Assembly (NCBI GenBank): GCA_937973555.1
Contig: CALJKL010000062.1
Coordinates: forward strand, 1-64,000
Reading direction: 5' to 3'
DNA: 64,000 bases
Origin: an uncultured Flavobacteriales bacterium
Lineage (GTDB): Bacteria; Bacteroidota; Bacteroidia; Flavobacteriales; Weeksellaceae
Shown here: positions 52,816 through 61,757 of the stretch, one piece after another
How the letters are laid out: every line of letters starts with the position of its first letter
Numbering within the stretch: position 1 is the first letter of the stretch
The notes under the pieces: model-generated
Databases searched by the model: none
What the model saw: the letters and a program-made list of their open reading frames with translations, nothing else
Told to the model about the DNA's origin: nothing
Position numbers and translations under genes: made by a program

Positions 52816-54123
52816 ATGAAAAAAATCTTTACCCCCATTATTGTTTTTGCGCTTTACATCACTGGATTTTCGCAGGATACAGTAAGAATTTCCAGAGCAG
52901 CATTAGAGCAGAAAATTTTGGAAAATAATCTTCAGGTAAAATTGGCTAAAAATGAAGCCAATTTGGCCAAAGCAGAATTATTGCAAACAAGAGCTATGTA
53001 TCTGCCGAATGTAAATGCTTCTTATACCTACAGCAATACCAATAATCCGCTATATGCTTTCGGGTCCAAACTGAATCAGGAACGCATTACCATGATGGAT
53101 TTTGATCCTAGTCTGTTGAATAATCCTAAGAGTATTTCCAATTTTGCCACGAAATTAGAAGTGCAGCAACCCATAGTGAATATGGATGCTATATACCAAA
53201 AAAAAGCAGGGCAGGTAAAGGCGGAAGTTCTTGCTATAAAGGCAGAACGTACCAAGGAATATATGCAATTTGAGTTCAAAAAAGCCTATATGCAGTTGCA
53301 ATTGGCGTACAGAATGGTAGAAACGTTAGAAAATGCCAAGAAAACAACTCTTGAAAACAAAAAGGTAATTGAAAATTATTTCAAAAACGGACTCATCCAA
53401 AAAACAGAAGTTCTCTATATAGATGTTCGTGTAAAGGAAATCGAAAACCAATTGGCGTACGCTAAATCTAATATCAAAAATGCTTCAGATTATCTTTCTT
53501 TTCTTCTAGATGAAGATACGGTAAATAAGGTTTTTAAGCCAACTGAAAAATTAGAATATCAAAACCAGATTTTGGAGCCTATTTCTGCATTAAATCTTGA
53601 CAGAAAAGATCTTCAGGCGTATGAAAAATCTTTGGAAGCCTACCAATGGATGATTAAGTCTAGTAACGCCAAATTTCTTCCACATTTGAATGCATTCGGT
53701 AGTTTTGAAATGTACGACCACAAATTCGCGCAATTCAATGCCAATGGCTATCTCGCTGGACTTCAGTTGTCATGGAATATTTTTGATGGATTAAAAGCCA
53801 AAAGCGAATCCGCAAAATACAAGGCAGAATTGATCAAAGCGCAAACTGAAGTAGCACAGTATAATAAACAGAGTCAACTCGAATTTAATAAGGCATTTCG
53901 TCAGATTTCGGATGCAGACAATAAGGTAACCCTTACCCAATTGGCTTTGGAACAGAGTAAAGAAGCCTATAGAATCCGTAAAAACAGATATGATCAAGGC
54001 TTAGAAAAAGCTTCAGATTTATTGATGTCTGAAACCATGATGTCCCAAAAAGATTTGGAATACCAGCAGGCTATCTTCGAGTACAATACCGCAGTGGCTT
54101 ATTATCAATTTTTGAAAAACTAA
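52816..54123 (+). CDS. TolC-family outer membrane efflux protein
   Basis: A 435-residue outer-membrane channel with signal peptide MKKIFTPIIVFALYITGFSQ. It has two TolC repeats rich in long helices: NLQVKLAKNEANLAKAELLQTRAMYLPNVNASYTY, read in parts, in the first, and SAKYKAELIKAQTEVAQYNKQSQLEFNKAFRQI, read in parts, in the second, with strand segments containing GLQLSWNIFDGL. It forms the exit duct of the tripartite pump encoded by the next two genes (gaps of 15 and 94 nt). Confidence 0.94.
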   Translation: MKKIFTPIIVFALYITGFSQDTVRISRAALEQKILENNLQVKLAKNEANLAKAELLQTRAMYLPNVNASYTYSNTNNPLYAFGSKLNQERITMMDFDPSLLNNPKSISNFATKLEVQQPIVNMDAIYQKKAGQVKAEVLAIKAERTKEYMQFEFKKAYMQLQLAYRMVETLENAKKTTLENKKVIENYFKNGLIQKTEVLYIDVRVKEIENQLAYAKSNIKNASDYLSFLLDEDTVNKVFKPTEKLEYQNQILEPISALNLDRKDLQAYEKSLEAYQWMIKSSNAKFLPHLNAFGSFEMYDHKFAQFNANGYLAGLQLSWNIFDGLKAKSESAKYKAELIKAQTEVAQYNKQSQLEFNKAFRQISDADNKVTLTQLALEQSKEAYRIRKNRYDQGLEKASDLLMSETMMSQKDLEYQQAIFEYNTAVAYYQFLKN

Positions 54124-54138
54124 AAGAAAATTATACCT

Positions 54139-55224
54139 ATGAAAAAACATATTTATACCGCTTTAATTTTAGGAACATTTTTCCTTGTAGGATGTTCCGG
54201 TGAAAAAAAATCAGCAGAGTTGAATGAAACGCCAATTGCTGTCATCGTAAATAAATCTGCGACTAATGCAGTGGGGTCTTATGCCTCTGCCAGTGGAAAA
54301 TTGGTGGCTAAAAATTCTGTAAATGTTTCCACACGAATGATGGGATACATTACCGCCATGAATGTGGAAATTGGGCAGAATGTAAGTGCCGGTCAATTAT
54401 TGGTGAACATCAACAATACTGATATTCAGGCCAAAGGAGGACAGGCTTCTGCGCAGATTGCTCAGGCGCAGGCCAATTACAATATTGCCAAAAAGGATTT
54501 TGAAAGATTCCAAAATTTGTACAAAAACCAAAGTGCTTCCCAAAAAGAATTGGATGATATGAGAGCCCGTTATGAAATGGCTCAGGCAGGGTTGCAGGCG
54601 GCTCAGCAAATGAAAAATGAAGTCAATGCCCAATACAGATACAGCAGCGTTACGGCACCTATTTCCGGAACCGTTACCGCTAAATATGCCCAACAGGGTG
54701 ATATGGCAAGTCCGGGAATGCCTTTATTGACAATAGAATCTCCAGGGGCGTTGCAGGCTCAGGTATTGGTTTCAGAACAATATATTACCCTTTTACATCA
54801 AGGTATGTCGGTGAAGGTGAATTTGAAATCTACCCAAAAAGAAGTTTCGGGAACGGTTTCAGAAATCAGTAAATCATCTGCTAGTACAGGTGGACAGTAT
54901 TTTGTGAAAATAAATGTGGCAGGAGCCAAAGACCTTTTGCCGGGGATGTTTGTGAATGTACAGTTTCCTTTCAAAAATTCAGGAAGTGTGAATCAGGATT
55001 TTCAAGAAGGCGTTATGATTCCAAAATCTGCCTTGGTAGAGAATGGCCAATTGACTGGTGTTTATACCGTGAGTTTACAAAATACCGCCGTTTTGAGATG
55101 GGTGAAAACAGGGAAAGTATTGGGTGATCAGGTAGAGATTTTATCAGGCCTCAATGCCCAGGATCAGTATATCATTTCCGCAGAAGGCAAATTGTATAAC
55201 GGAGCAAAAATTCAATTAAAATAA
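54139..55224 (+). CDS. RND efflux periplasmic adaptor lipoprotein
   Basis: A 361-residue membrane-fusion protein with a lipoprotein signal (FFLVGCSG, lipidated Cys19). Order: lipoyl half (VSTRMMGYITAMNVEIGQNVSAGQLLVNI, read in parts, about 63-93), alpha-hairpin (about 95-160, coiled), second lipoyl half (YSSVTAPISGTVTAKYAQQGDMASPG), then beta-barrel and membrane-proximal domains. It links the TolC-type channel to the RND pump of the same operon. Confidence 0.94.
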   Translation: MKKHIYTALILGTFFLVGCSGEKKSAELNETPIAVIVNKSATNAVGSYASASGKLVAKNSVNVSTRMMGYITAMNVEIGQNVSAGQLLVNINNTDIQAKGGQASAQIAQAQANYNIAKKDFERFQNLYKNQSASQKELDDMRARYEMAQAGLQAAQQMKNEVNAQYRYSSVTAPISGTVTAKYAQQGDMASPGMPLLTIESPGALQAQVLVSEQYITLLHQGMSVKVNLKSTQKEVSGTVSEISKSSASTGGQYFVKINVAGAKDLLPGMFVNVQFPFKNSGSVNQDFQEGVMIPKSALVENGQLTGVYTVSLQNTAVLRWVKTGKVLGDQVEILSGLNAQDQYIISAEGKLYNGAKIQLK

Positions 55225-55318
55225 TGAGGTAATGCGATAATGAGTTGATGAGGTAATATTACATCTCATTTTAAAATTATCTAATTATCAAATTTCCAAA
55301 TTATCTAATTAATATATT
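55225..55318 (+). repeat. AT-rich spacer with short direct repeats
   Basis: The 94-nt gap between adaptor and permease genes contains AATTATCTAATTA twice (about 55275-55287 and 55300-55312) and the related words GAGGTAAT and GATAATGAGTTGATGAGG. No promoter or terminator is evident. Similar ATCTAAT repeats occur at 59760-59797. They resemble low-complexity intergenic repeats of Chryseobacterium-like genomes. Confidence 0.4.
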
Positions 55319-58300
55319 ATGAAAGAAGGATTTGCAGGACGTATAGCCGAGTTTTTTATCAATTCAAAACTTACCATCTTATTGATGATTGCATTGATGA
55401 TTATAGGCGTGTACAGTTCCACTTTAATACCGAGAGAAGAAGAACCGCAGATTATAGTTCCAATGGCAGATGTAATGGTGGGGTATCCCGGCGCTTCGCC
55501 AAAAGAGGTAGAAAGCCGTGTGGTAAAACCATTGGAAAAAATTATTTCCAATATCAAAGGTGTAGAGCACGTTCATGCCATGGCCATGAACGGACAGGCT
55601 ATGATTATTGTTCAGTTTTATGTAGGCGAAGATACCGAGCGTTCTTACGTAAAATTGTATGACGAACTCATGAAGAACAAAAACATCTTCCCGAAAGGCG
55701 TTTATGAACCTATGGTGAAAACCCGTTCCATAGACGATGTGCCTATGTTGGGTATTACCCTTTGGAGCGAGAAATATGATGATTACCAACTCCGTCAGAT
55801 AGGCGAAGAACTGTCTTCGGAAATCAAAAAAATAAAAGATGTATCCTTAACCCGAGTGATTGGTGGAAGAAACCGTCAGTTGAAAGTAGTTTTGGACAAA
55901 GATAAAATGGCAGAACTGAATGTAGATGCATTGAACGTAATGCAGATGATTCAGGCCAATAATGGCAGTTCTCAATCAGGACATTTTGATGCCAATGACG
56001 AGCAATATCTTTTGACTACTGGTCAATTCTTAAGTTCTGCCGAAGATATAGAAAACTTGGTAATTGGTACTTCTCAAAACATGCCAGTCTATTTGAAGCA
56101 AGTGGCCAAAATAGAAGACGGTCCAGAATCTCCGAAAGATTATGTGAGTTTTGGTTATGGCAATGCAGGTGAAAACGGCAAAAAATTCAAGTCGGAATAT
56201 CCTGCGGTTACGCTTTCTGTTTCCAAAGTAAAAGGCGCCGATGCTATGAAGATTTCGGAGCAGATTGTAGAAAAAGTAGACGAACTAAAGAAAACTCTAG
56301 TTCCGGATGACGTACATGTAGAAGTAACCAGAAATTATGGTGAAACGGCTTCGCATAAAGTATCAGAATTATTGATGCACCTTGGTGTGGCTATTTTAGC
56401 GGTTACCGTTTTGGTAATGTTGGCCATGGGATGGCGTGGTGGTTTGGTGGTGTTTTTCTCTGTGCCGCTTACTTTTGCGCTTACGCTTTTTAGTTACTAT
56501 ATGTTAGGCTATACGCTAAATAGGATTACACTTTTCGCTTTGGTTTTTGTTGTGGGAATTGTGGTGGATGATAGTATCATCATTGCCGAAAACATGCACA
56601 GGCATTTCCATATGAAGAAATTGCCGTTTAAGCAGGCGGCTATTTTTGCCATCAATGAAGTGGGGAATCCTACCATTTTGGCAACCTTCACGGTTATTGC
56701 TGCAATTCTGCCGATGGCTTTCGTTTCCGGAATGATGGGGCCATATATGTCGCCAATGCCTATTGGGGCTTCCATTGCCATGATGCTGTCTTTGTTTGTG
56801 GCCTTAACGGTGACGCCTTATCTCGGGTATCATTTGCTAAAGGTAAAAGATGAAGAAGAGCACAAGGAAGAGCAGGGTATGGAAACCGGAACCATCTATA
56901 AAATTTATAAAAAGATAGAACAACCGCTTTTAGACAATAGCAAGAAAAGATGGACCATGATGGGCATCACGGTGGTATTGTTGATGATCTCTATTTTGGC
57001 TTTCTTTACGAAATGGGTGGCGGTGAAAATGCTTCCTTTTGACAACAAGAATGAAATTCAGGTGGTGATAGACATGCCGGAAGGGGCAACCTTAGAAAGA
57101 ACGGCTGCTGTTTCGCAAGATATCGCTCAATATCTGAAAACCGTTCCGGAAGTGGTGAATTACCAGTCTTATGTAGGCTCTTCTGCACCGATTACTTTCA
57201 ATGGTTTGGTGCGTCATTATGATTTGAGAGGGCAAAGCAATACGGCAGATATCCAAGTGAACCTTTTGCACAAAGAAGAAAGGGATGAACAAAGTCATGA
57301 TGTAGCAAAGAAAATCCGTCCGGAAATCCAGAAAATTGCTCATAAATACAATGCTAACGTAAAAGTAGTTGAGGTGCCACCTGGTCCGCCAGTTTTGTCA
57401 ACTATCGTTGCGGAGGTGTATGGACCTAACTATGATGAGCAGATAAAAGTAGCCAAGCAAGTGGAAGATATCCTGAACAATACCGATGATGTAGTAGATG
57501 TAGACTGGATGATAGAAGCCCCTCAGAAAGAATTCAAATTGGTAGCGGATAAAGAAAAAGCCATGCTGAATGGGGTGGCGCCTCAACAGATTGTAGGAAA
57601 TTTAACCTACCTGATTGGAGAGCATCCTGTAGGAAATCTTTACGATGAAAAATCCAATGACCCAGTAGATATTGTGATGAAACTAAATGATGGTGACAAA
57701 GCAAGCATACAAAGCATTACCGATCTGAAGGTGAAAGGGCAGATGGGCAATATGGTTCCGGTAAGTGATTTGGTAAAAGTACAGCGCGAAGAATTACAGA
57801 AAACCATTTACAGAAAAGACCAGAAACGTGTGGTTTATGTTTTGGCAGATATGGCAGGTGGCTTGGAAAGTCCGGCGTATGCTATTTTAGGCATGGAAGA
57901 TAAATTGAAGAAAATGACCTTACCAAAAGGCTATAATATCAATGAACTCTACATGAATCAACCTACCAGTGAAAACGATTATACCGTAAAATGGGATGGA
58001 GAATGGCAGATTACTTTGGAAGTATTCCGAGATTTGGGAGCAGCGTTCTTGGTGGTGATTATCATCATCTATATGCTGATTGTAGGTTGGTTCCAGAACT
58101 TTAAAACCCCAATTGTAATGATGGTGGCTATTCCGCTTTCATTGATCGGGATTGTGTTAGGGCATTGGTTGTTGGGTGCTTTCTTTACCGCAACTTCTTT
58201 CATCGGAATGATTGCTTTGGCAGGTGTAATGGTAAGGAATTCTGTATTGCTGATTGATTTTATAGAAATCCGTCTGAACGAAGGAATCCCTATGAAACAG

Positions 58301-58555
58301 GCGATAATTGAAGCCGGAGCAGTAAGAACTACCCCAATTTTATTGACAACCGGAGCGGTGGTTATTGGCGCGATTATTATCCTTTTCGATCCTATTTTCC
58401 AAGGGCTAGCCATTTCATTGGTTTTTGGTGCCATCGTTTCTACATTGTTGACATTACTGGTAATTCCGTTGATTTATTATATGACCGAAAAAAATAAATG
58501 GGAAAAAATGCAGGCAGAGGAAAAAGTAGAATACGAAGATATTGACAACGCTTAA
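55319..58555 (+). CDS. RND efflux permease (AcrB/HAE1-like)
   Basis: Inner-membrane proton-driven pump of 1078 residues and 12 membrane segments. The proton-relay aspartate pair is D417-D418 in VGIVVDDSIIIAEN; FINSKLTILLMIALMIIGVY is TM1; IPREEEPQIIVPMADVMVGYPGASP is the porter-domain start, and MIALAGVMVRNSVLLIDFIE the second-half signature. It probably exports organic toxicants or drugs; the DD pair argues against the metal-specific CusA type, but substrates cannot be read directly. Two small genes, PII-like and DUF2892, follow in the same operon. Confidence 0.95.
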   Translation: MKEGFAGRIAEFFINSKLTILLMIALMIIGVYSSTLIPREEEPQIIVPMADVMVGYPGASPKEVESRVVKPLEKIISNIKGVEHVHAMAMNGQAMIIVQFYVGEDTERSYVKLYDELMKNKNIFPKGVYEPMVKTRSIDDVPMLGITLWSEKYDDYQLRQIGEELSSEIKKIKDVSLTRVIGGRNRQLKVVLDKDKMAELNVDALNVMQMIQANNGSSQSGHFDANDEQYLLTTGQFLSSAEDIENLVIGTSQNMPVYLKQVAKIEDGPESPKDYVSFGYGNAGENGKKFKSEYPAVTLSVSKVKGADAMKISEQIVEKVDELKKTLVPDDVHVEVTRNYGETASHKVSELLMHLGVAILAVTVLVMLAMGWRGGLVVFFSVPLTFALTLFSYYMLGYTLNRITLFALVFVVGIVVDDSIIIAENMHRHFHMKKLPFKQAAIFAINEVGNPTILATFTVIAAILPMAFVSGMMGPYMSPMPIGASIAMMLSLFVALTVTPYLGYHLLKVKDEEEHKEEQGMETGTIYKIYKKIEQPLLDNSKKRWTMMGITVVLLMISILAFFTKWVAVKMLPFDNKNEIQVVIDMPEGATLERTAAVSQDIAQYLKTVPEVVNYQSYVGSSAPITFNGLVRHYDLRGQSNTADIQVNLLHKEERDEQSHDVAKKIRPEIQKIAHKYNANVKVVEVPPGPPVLSTIVAEVYGPNYDEQIKVAKQVEDILNNTDDVVDVDWMIEAPQKEFKLVADKEKAMLNGVAPQQIVGNLTYLIGEHPVGNLYDEKSNDPVDIVMKLNDGDKASIQSITDLKVKGQMGNMVPVSDLVKVQREELQKTIYRKDQKRVVYVLADMAGGLESPAYAILGMEDKLKKMTLPKGYNINELYMNQPTSENDYTVKWDGEWQITLEVFRDLGAAFLVVIIIIYMLIVGWFQNFKTPIVMMVAIPLSLIGIVLGHWLLGAFFTATSFIGMIALAGVMVRNSVLLIDFIEIRLNEGIPMKQAIIEAGAVRTTPILLTTGAVVIGAIIILFDPIFQGLAISLVFGAIVSTLLTLLVIPLIYYMTEKNKWEKMQAEEKVEYEDIDNA

Positions 58556-58566
58556 ATAAAATATAT

Positions 58567-58869
58567 ATGAAACTTTTATTGATTACAGCCATCAGAGAAT
58601 TTGAAAAAAATGTGAAAGATATTCTCAATCATTCCGGAGTAAAATCTTTTTCTTATCAATATGTGAAAGGCTACAAAAACGAGAGCGACGGCAGTACAGA
58701 AAACTGGTTCGGAGCTTCTCATGCAGAGATAGATTCCGTTCTTTTTACGGTATTTGTTGAGGCAAAATTTGTAGATGAAATCTATAGAAAAGCTGAAGTT
58801 TTCAACTCCAAACAGAAATCGCTTTCACACATTCATGTGGCTACTTTAGAATTGGAAAAATCTATTTAA
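58567..58869 (+). CDS. PII-like (GlnB-fold) small protein
   Basis: A 100-residue protein beginning KLLLITAIREFEKNVKDIL followed by GVKSFSYQYVKGY, the beta-alpha-beta start of the GlnB/PII fold, and ending SLSHIHVATLELEKSI. It lacks the T-loop tyrosine region and ATP-binding signatures of true GlnB, so it is not a nitrogen regulator in the strict sense. It starts 11 nt after the RND permease gene and is clearly cotranscribed. A similar arrangement is known from DUF3240/PII-like proteins beside CzcA-type pumps. A sensory or regulatory role for the pump is inference. Confidence 0.75.
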   Translation: MKLLLITAIREFEKNVKDILNHSGVKSFSYQYVKGYKNESDGSTENWFGASHAEIDSVLFTVFVEAKFVDEIYRKAEVFNSKQKSLSHIHVATLELEKSI

Positions 58870-58891
58870 ATACAAATTAAAATATAAAAAT

Positions 58892-59101
58892 ATGCAGACA
58901 AGAATAGTACATGCCATTGCAGGAACTCTTATCCTTACCAGCCTTTTATTGGGAATTTATGTTAGCCAAAACTGGTTTTGGTTAACGGGTTTTGTTGGCG
59001 CTAATATGCTTCAGCATTCCATTACCAATTGGTGTTTAATGTACAACATCCTCACTTGGTTGGGAGTGAAAAAAGATACCAGCAACAGCTGTTGCAGTTA
59101 A
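58892..59101 (+). CDS. DUF2892 membrane protein
   Basis: A 69-residue protein with two membrane helices (IVHAIAGTLILTSLLLGIYV and WLTGFVGANMLQHSITNWCLM, read in parts), the signature of DUF2892, which is also found fused to rhodanese in YgaP. It ends with a vicinal cysteine pair (SNSCCS). It is the last gene of the RND operon, 22 nt after the PII-like gene, and is followed by a terminator. Cysteines and the YgaP link hint at a sulfur or thiol-stress context, but no function is established. Confidence 0.85.
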   Translation: MQTRIVHAIAGTLILTSLLLGIYVSQNWFWLTGFVGANMLQHSITNWCLMYNILTWLGVKKDTSNSCCS

Positions 59102-59115
59102 AAACTAAATTTTTT

Positions 59116-59145
59116 AAGGCTTCACTTTTGTGGAGCCTTTTTTTT
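59116..59145 (+). terminator. intrinsic terminator of the RND operon
   Basis: The 10-bp stem AAGGCTTCAC / GTGGAGCCTT (59116-59125 and 59130-59139, one G-U pair) has loop TTTT and a T-run. Confidence 0.88.
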
Positions 59146-59169
59146 ATATTTGAATTTAAATCCAAAGAA

Positions 59170-59691
59170 ATGAACTTCTCCATTCAGCCCATTCTCGAAA
59201 ATGAAAAAATAAACTTGCTTCCGCTTCAAGAGGAAGATTTCGAAAGGCTTTATGCAGTGGCATCTGACCCATTGGTGTGGGAACAGCATCCCAATAAAAA
59301 CCGCTATGAAAGAGAAGTTTTCCAAAACTTTTTTGAGGGAGCAATGCTTTCCCAAGGTGCTTTTTTAATTATGGATAAAGCCACCGATGAGGTGATGGGC
59401 AGTACCCGTTTTTATGATTATAATGAAAAAGACAATTCCATATTCATAGGCTATACTTTTTATGGAAGAAAATTTTGGGGAGGGAAGTTCAATCCACAAG
59501 TCAAAAAACTGATGCTGGAGTATATTTTTCAGTTTGTGGATGTAGTGAAATTCCATGTAGGGGCAGAAAATTGGCGTTCTCGCAAAGCCATGGAAAAATT
59601 AGGAGCAACACTTATGGGGGAGATATCGGTAGCCTATCATGGAGAACCCAATCGACAAAATTTGGAATATCACATCATCAAAGAAAAATAA
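59170..59691 (+). CDS. GNAT-family N-acetyltransferase (RimJ/RimL type)
   Basis: A 173-residue acetyltransferase starting at 59170. The open frame extends upstream to 59029, but that part crosses the preceding gene and its terminator. A TATATTTG -7 element at 59145-59152 fits the later start. GNAT features: LLPLQEEDFERLYAVASDP, MGSTRFYDYNEKD, IGYTFYGRKFWGGKFNP and the C-terminal ENWRSRKAMEKLGATLMGE block, in which the Arg/Asn-containing helix binds acetyl-CoA. The likely substrate is a protein N-terminus or a small amine; it cannot be specified. Confidence 0.9.
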   Translation: MNFSIQPILENEKINLLPLQEEDFERLYAVASDPLVWEQHPNKNRYEREVFQNFFEGAMLSQGAFLIMDKATDEVMGSTRFYDYNEKDNSIFIGYTFYGRKFWGGKFNPQVKKLMLEYIFQFVDVVKFHVGAENWRSRKAMEKLGATLMGEISVAYHGEPNRQNLEYHIIKEK

Positions 59692-59732
59692 TAGGATCTG
59701 TTCTTGTAAACAAAACGAATAGTATTAGAAAT

Positions 59733-59797
59733 GTCACCCTGACCTATCGAAGGGTCTTTAAATCTAATTTCTAATATCTAATATCTAATATCTAACC
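59733..59797. repeat. intergenic repeat copy followed by ATCTAAT tandem repeats
   Basis: 59733-59760 reads GTCACCCTGACCTATCGAAG then GGTCTTTA, a variant of the GTCA(CC/TG)CTGAGCTTGTCGAA repeat family (also at 26020 and 28224). It is directly followed by four or five imperfect copies of TCTAATA (59763-59795). The position downstream of the GNAT gene, between converging genes, is typical for such elements. Confidence 0.5.
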
Positions 59798-59798
59798 T

Positions 59799-59951
59799 CT
59801 AGAAACAGCCTTTCAAGGCGTTGGCGCCCCAGATGATGGCAATTAACGAAATGGTGCCTTTCACCGAGAAAAATAAAATCCCAATCCATCCATATTTTTT
59901 AAGGATAGATTTCCATTTTGGCAATTCTTTATTTTCTCGGGGATTTTCCAT
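59799..59951 (-). CDS. small single-helix membrane protein (50 residues)
   Basis: A short reading frame from the ATG complement at 59949-59951 to the stop at 59799-59801. The product starts MENPRENKELPKWKSILKKY and continues with GWIGILFFSVKGTISLIAII and WGANALKGCF: a charged, basic N-terminus and one or two hydrophobic helices. The composition, the Lys/Trp interface residues and the position between converging repeats and the ALDH gene suggest a real small membrane protein. I recall comparable short proteins in Chryseobacterium-like genomes but cannot name a family. Confidence 0.6.
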   Translation of the reverse strand: MENPRENKELPKWKSILKKYGWIGILFFSVKGTISLIAIIWGANALKGCF

Positions 59952-60171
59952 TCCAATTTTTTTTCAAAAATAATTAAAATTTCAAGAAACGCTATTGTTT
60001 TTTGAAGATGAAATTGATGGTTGCGAAATTCAATTTTGGGTAAAAAATTTGATTTGAATATCTTTTAAAGATAATTTATAAAAAACGATGTTAAATCTTA
60101 CGTTTAATCCCTTCAAAATTGCCTTTTACAAGTTATAATCTTTATATTTACTGAAATTCAAATTCAAGAAA

Positions 60172-61725
60172 ATGTCCAAAAAAAATAAAGATTTCGGAAT
60201 TGAAAAATCCCTGAAAAAGTTAGGAATAAAATCAGAAAACAAAGGCGCTTCCACCGGCAATAAGTGGTTTGCTACTGGAAAAAAGATAGAATCTTATTCG
60301 CCTACAGACGGTAAACTGATTGCTATGGTAACGGCTTCTTCCCCTAAGGATTATGAAAAAGTAATAGAAAAAGCACAAAGCGCCTTCAAGGAATTTCGTT
60401 TGATGCCCGCTCCAAAGCGCGGTGAAATTGTAAGACAGTTTGGCGAAAAATTAAGACATTATAAAGAAGACTTGGGCAAGTTGGTTTCTTACGAAATGGG
60501 AAAATCTCTGCAGGAAGGATTGGGAGAAGTTCAGGAAATGATAGACATCTGCGATTTTGCGGTGGGCTTGTCTCGTCAATTGCATGGCTTTACCATGCAT
60601 TCCGAAAGACCTGGGCATAGAATGTATGAGCAGTACCATCCTTTGGGGATTGTAGGGATTATTTCAGCCTTTAATTTTCCGGTGGCGGTATGGAGTTGGA
60701 ATACGGCTTTGGCTTGGATTTGTGGCGATGTATGTGTTTGGAAACCTTCGGAAAAGACTCCTTTGTGTGGGATTGCCTGCCAAAATATCATGGCAGAAGT
60801 TTTAAAAGAAAATAATTTACCGGAAGGAATTTCTTGTCTAGTGATAGGAGATGCCGAAATAGGAGATGTTATGGCAAAAGATACGCGCGTTCCACTAGTA
60901 TCTGCTACAGGTTCTACCCGCATGGGAAAAATTGTGGCGCAGAATGTAGCCGCTAGATTAGGGAAATCCCTTCTAGAATTGGGAGGCAATAATGCCATTA
61001 TTGTAACTCCAGATGCAGATATTAAAATGACGGTAATTGGGGCAGCCTTTGGTGCGGTAGGTACAGCAGGCCAGCGATGTACTTCTACCCGAAGACTCAT
61101 CATACATGAAAGTATTTATGATACGGTGAAAGACGCCATGGTATCTGCTTATGGCCAATTGAAAATAGGCAACCCTTTGGATGCTGAAAACCATATGGGG
61201 CCATTGATTGACAAAGACGCGGTGAAGATGTATGAGGCTGCCTTAGAAAAAGTAAAAGAAGAGGGCGGAAATGTCATTATAGAAGGGGGTGTTTTAAAAG
61301 GAAAAGGCTATGAGAGCGGTTGCTATGTAAAACCTGCCATTGTAGAAGCCGAAAACCATTATGAAATCGTTCAGCATGAAACCTTTGCACCAATTTTATA
61401 TTTGATGAAATATTCAGGGGATATTGAAAATGCCATTGAACTTCAAAATGGAGTAGTACAAGGATTGTCTTCAGCGGTAATGACCAATAACCTTCGCGAA
61501 GCAGAAAAATTCTTGTCTCATGCCGGTTCAGATTGTGGTATTGCCAACGTTAATATTGGAACTTCTGGAGCAGAAATAGGCGGCGCTTTTGGAGGGGAAA
61601 AAGATACCGGAGGAGGTAGAGAATCTGGTTCTGATGCCTGGAAAGTTTATATGCGAAGACAAACCAACACCATCAATTATACTACCCAGTTGCCTTTGGC
61701 GCAAGGGATAAAATTCGATTTATAA
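60172..61725 (+). CDS. aldehyde dehydrogenase, ALDH7 / alpha-aminoadipate-semialdehyde dehydrogenase
   Basis: A 517-residue NAD(P)-dependent dehydrogenase. The catalytic Cys303 is in GQRCTSTRR and the general base Glu269 in LLELGGNNA. ISAFNFPVAVWSWNTALAWICGD, read in parts, and VSATGSTRMG are typical of the ALDH7 (antiquitin) group, as is the tail EKDTGGGRESGSDAWKVYMRRQT. With the lysine 6-transaminase 32 nt downstream it would oxidise 2-aminoadipate 6-semialdehyde (in equilibrium with piperideine-6-carboxylate) to 2-aminoadipate in lysine breakdown. A TATATTTA -7-like element lies at 60143-60150. Confidence 0.93.
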   Translation: MSKKNKDFGIEKSLKKLGIKSENKGASTGNKWFATGKKIESYSPTDGKLIAMVTASSPKDYEKVIEKAQSAFKEFRLMPAPKRGEIVRQFGEKLRHYKEDLGKLVSYEMGKSLQEGLGEVQEMIDICDFAVGLSRQLHGFTMHSERPGHRMYEQYHPLGIVGIISAFNFPVAVWSWNTALAWICGDVCVWKPSEKTPLCGIACQNIMAEVLKENNLPEGISCLVIGDAEIGDVMAKDTRVPLVSATGSTRMGKIVAQNVAARLGKSLLELGGNNAIIVTPDADIKMTVIGAAFGAVGTAGQRCTSTRRLIIHESIYDTVKDAMVSAYGQLKIGNPLDAENHMGPLIDKDAVKMYEAALEKVKEEGGNVIIEGGVLKGKGYESGCYVKPAIVEAENHYEIVQHETFAPILYLMKYSGDIENAIELQNGVVQGLSSAVMTNNLREAEKFLSHAGSDCGIANVNIGTSGAEIGGAFGGEKDTGGGRESGSDAWKVYMRRQTNTINYTTQLPLAQGIKFDL

Positions 61726-61757
61726 TTTCGAAAACACAACACCAAAAACACATCAAT

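Noticed and set aside
55424..55789. Long antisense open frame within the RND permease gene.
   Set aside because: It is a shadow of the strongly supported permease frame; its translation has no recognisable motifs. The same applies to the other antisense frames inside ppc, carB, acs and pyrB.
59029..59169. Extended start of the GNAT acetyltransferase.
   Set aside because: The extension overlaps the DUF2892 gene and the terminator at 59116-59145, and a -7 element lies inside it.
59760..59797. Tandem ATCTAAT words looked at first like the start of a CRISPR array.
   Set aside because: The units are 7-9 nt, AT-only and without spacers of uniform length, and no cas genes are present. No CRISPR array is seen anywhere in the window.
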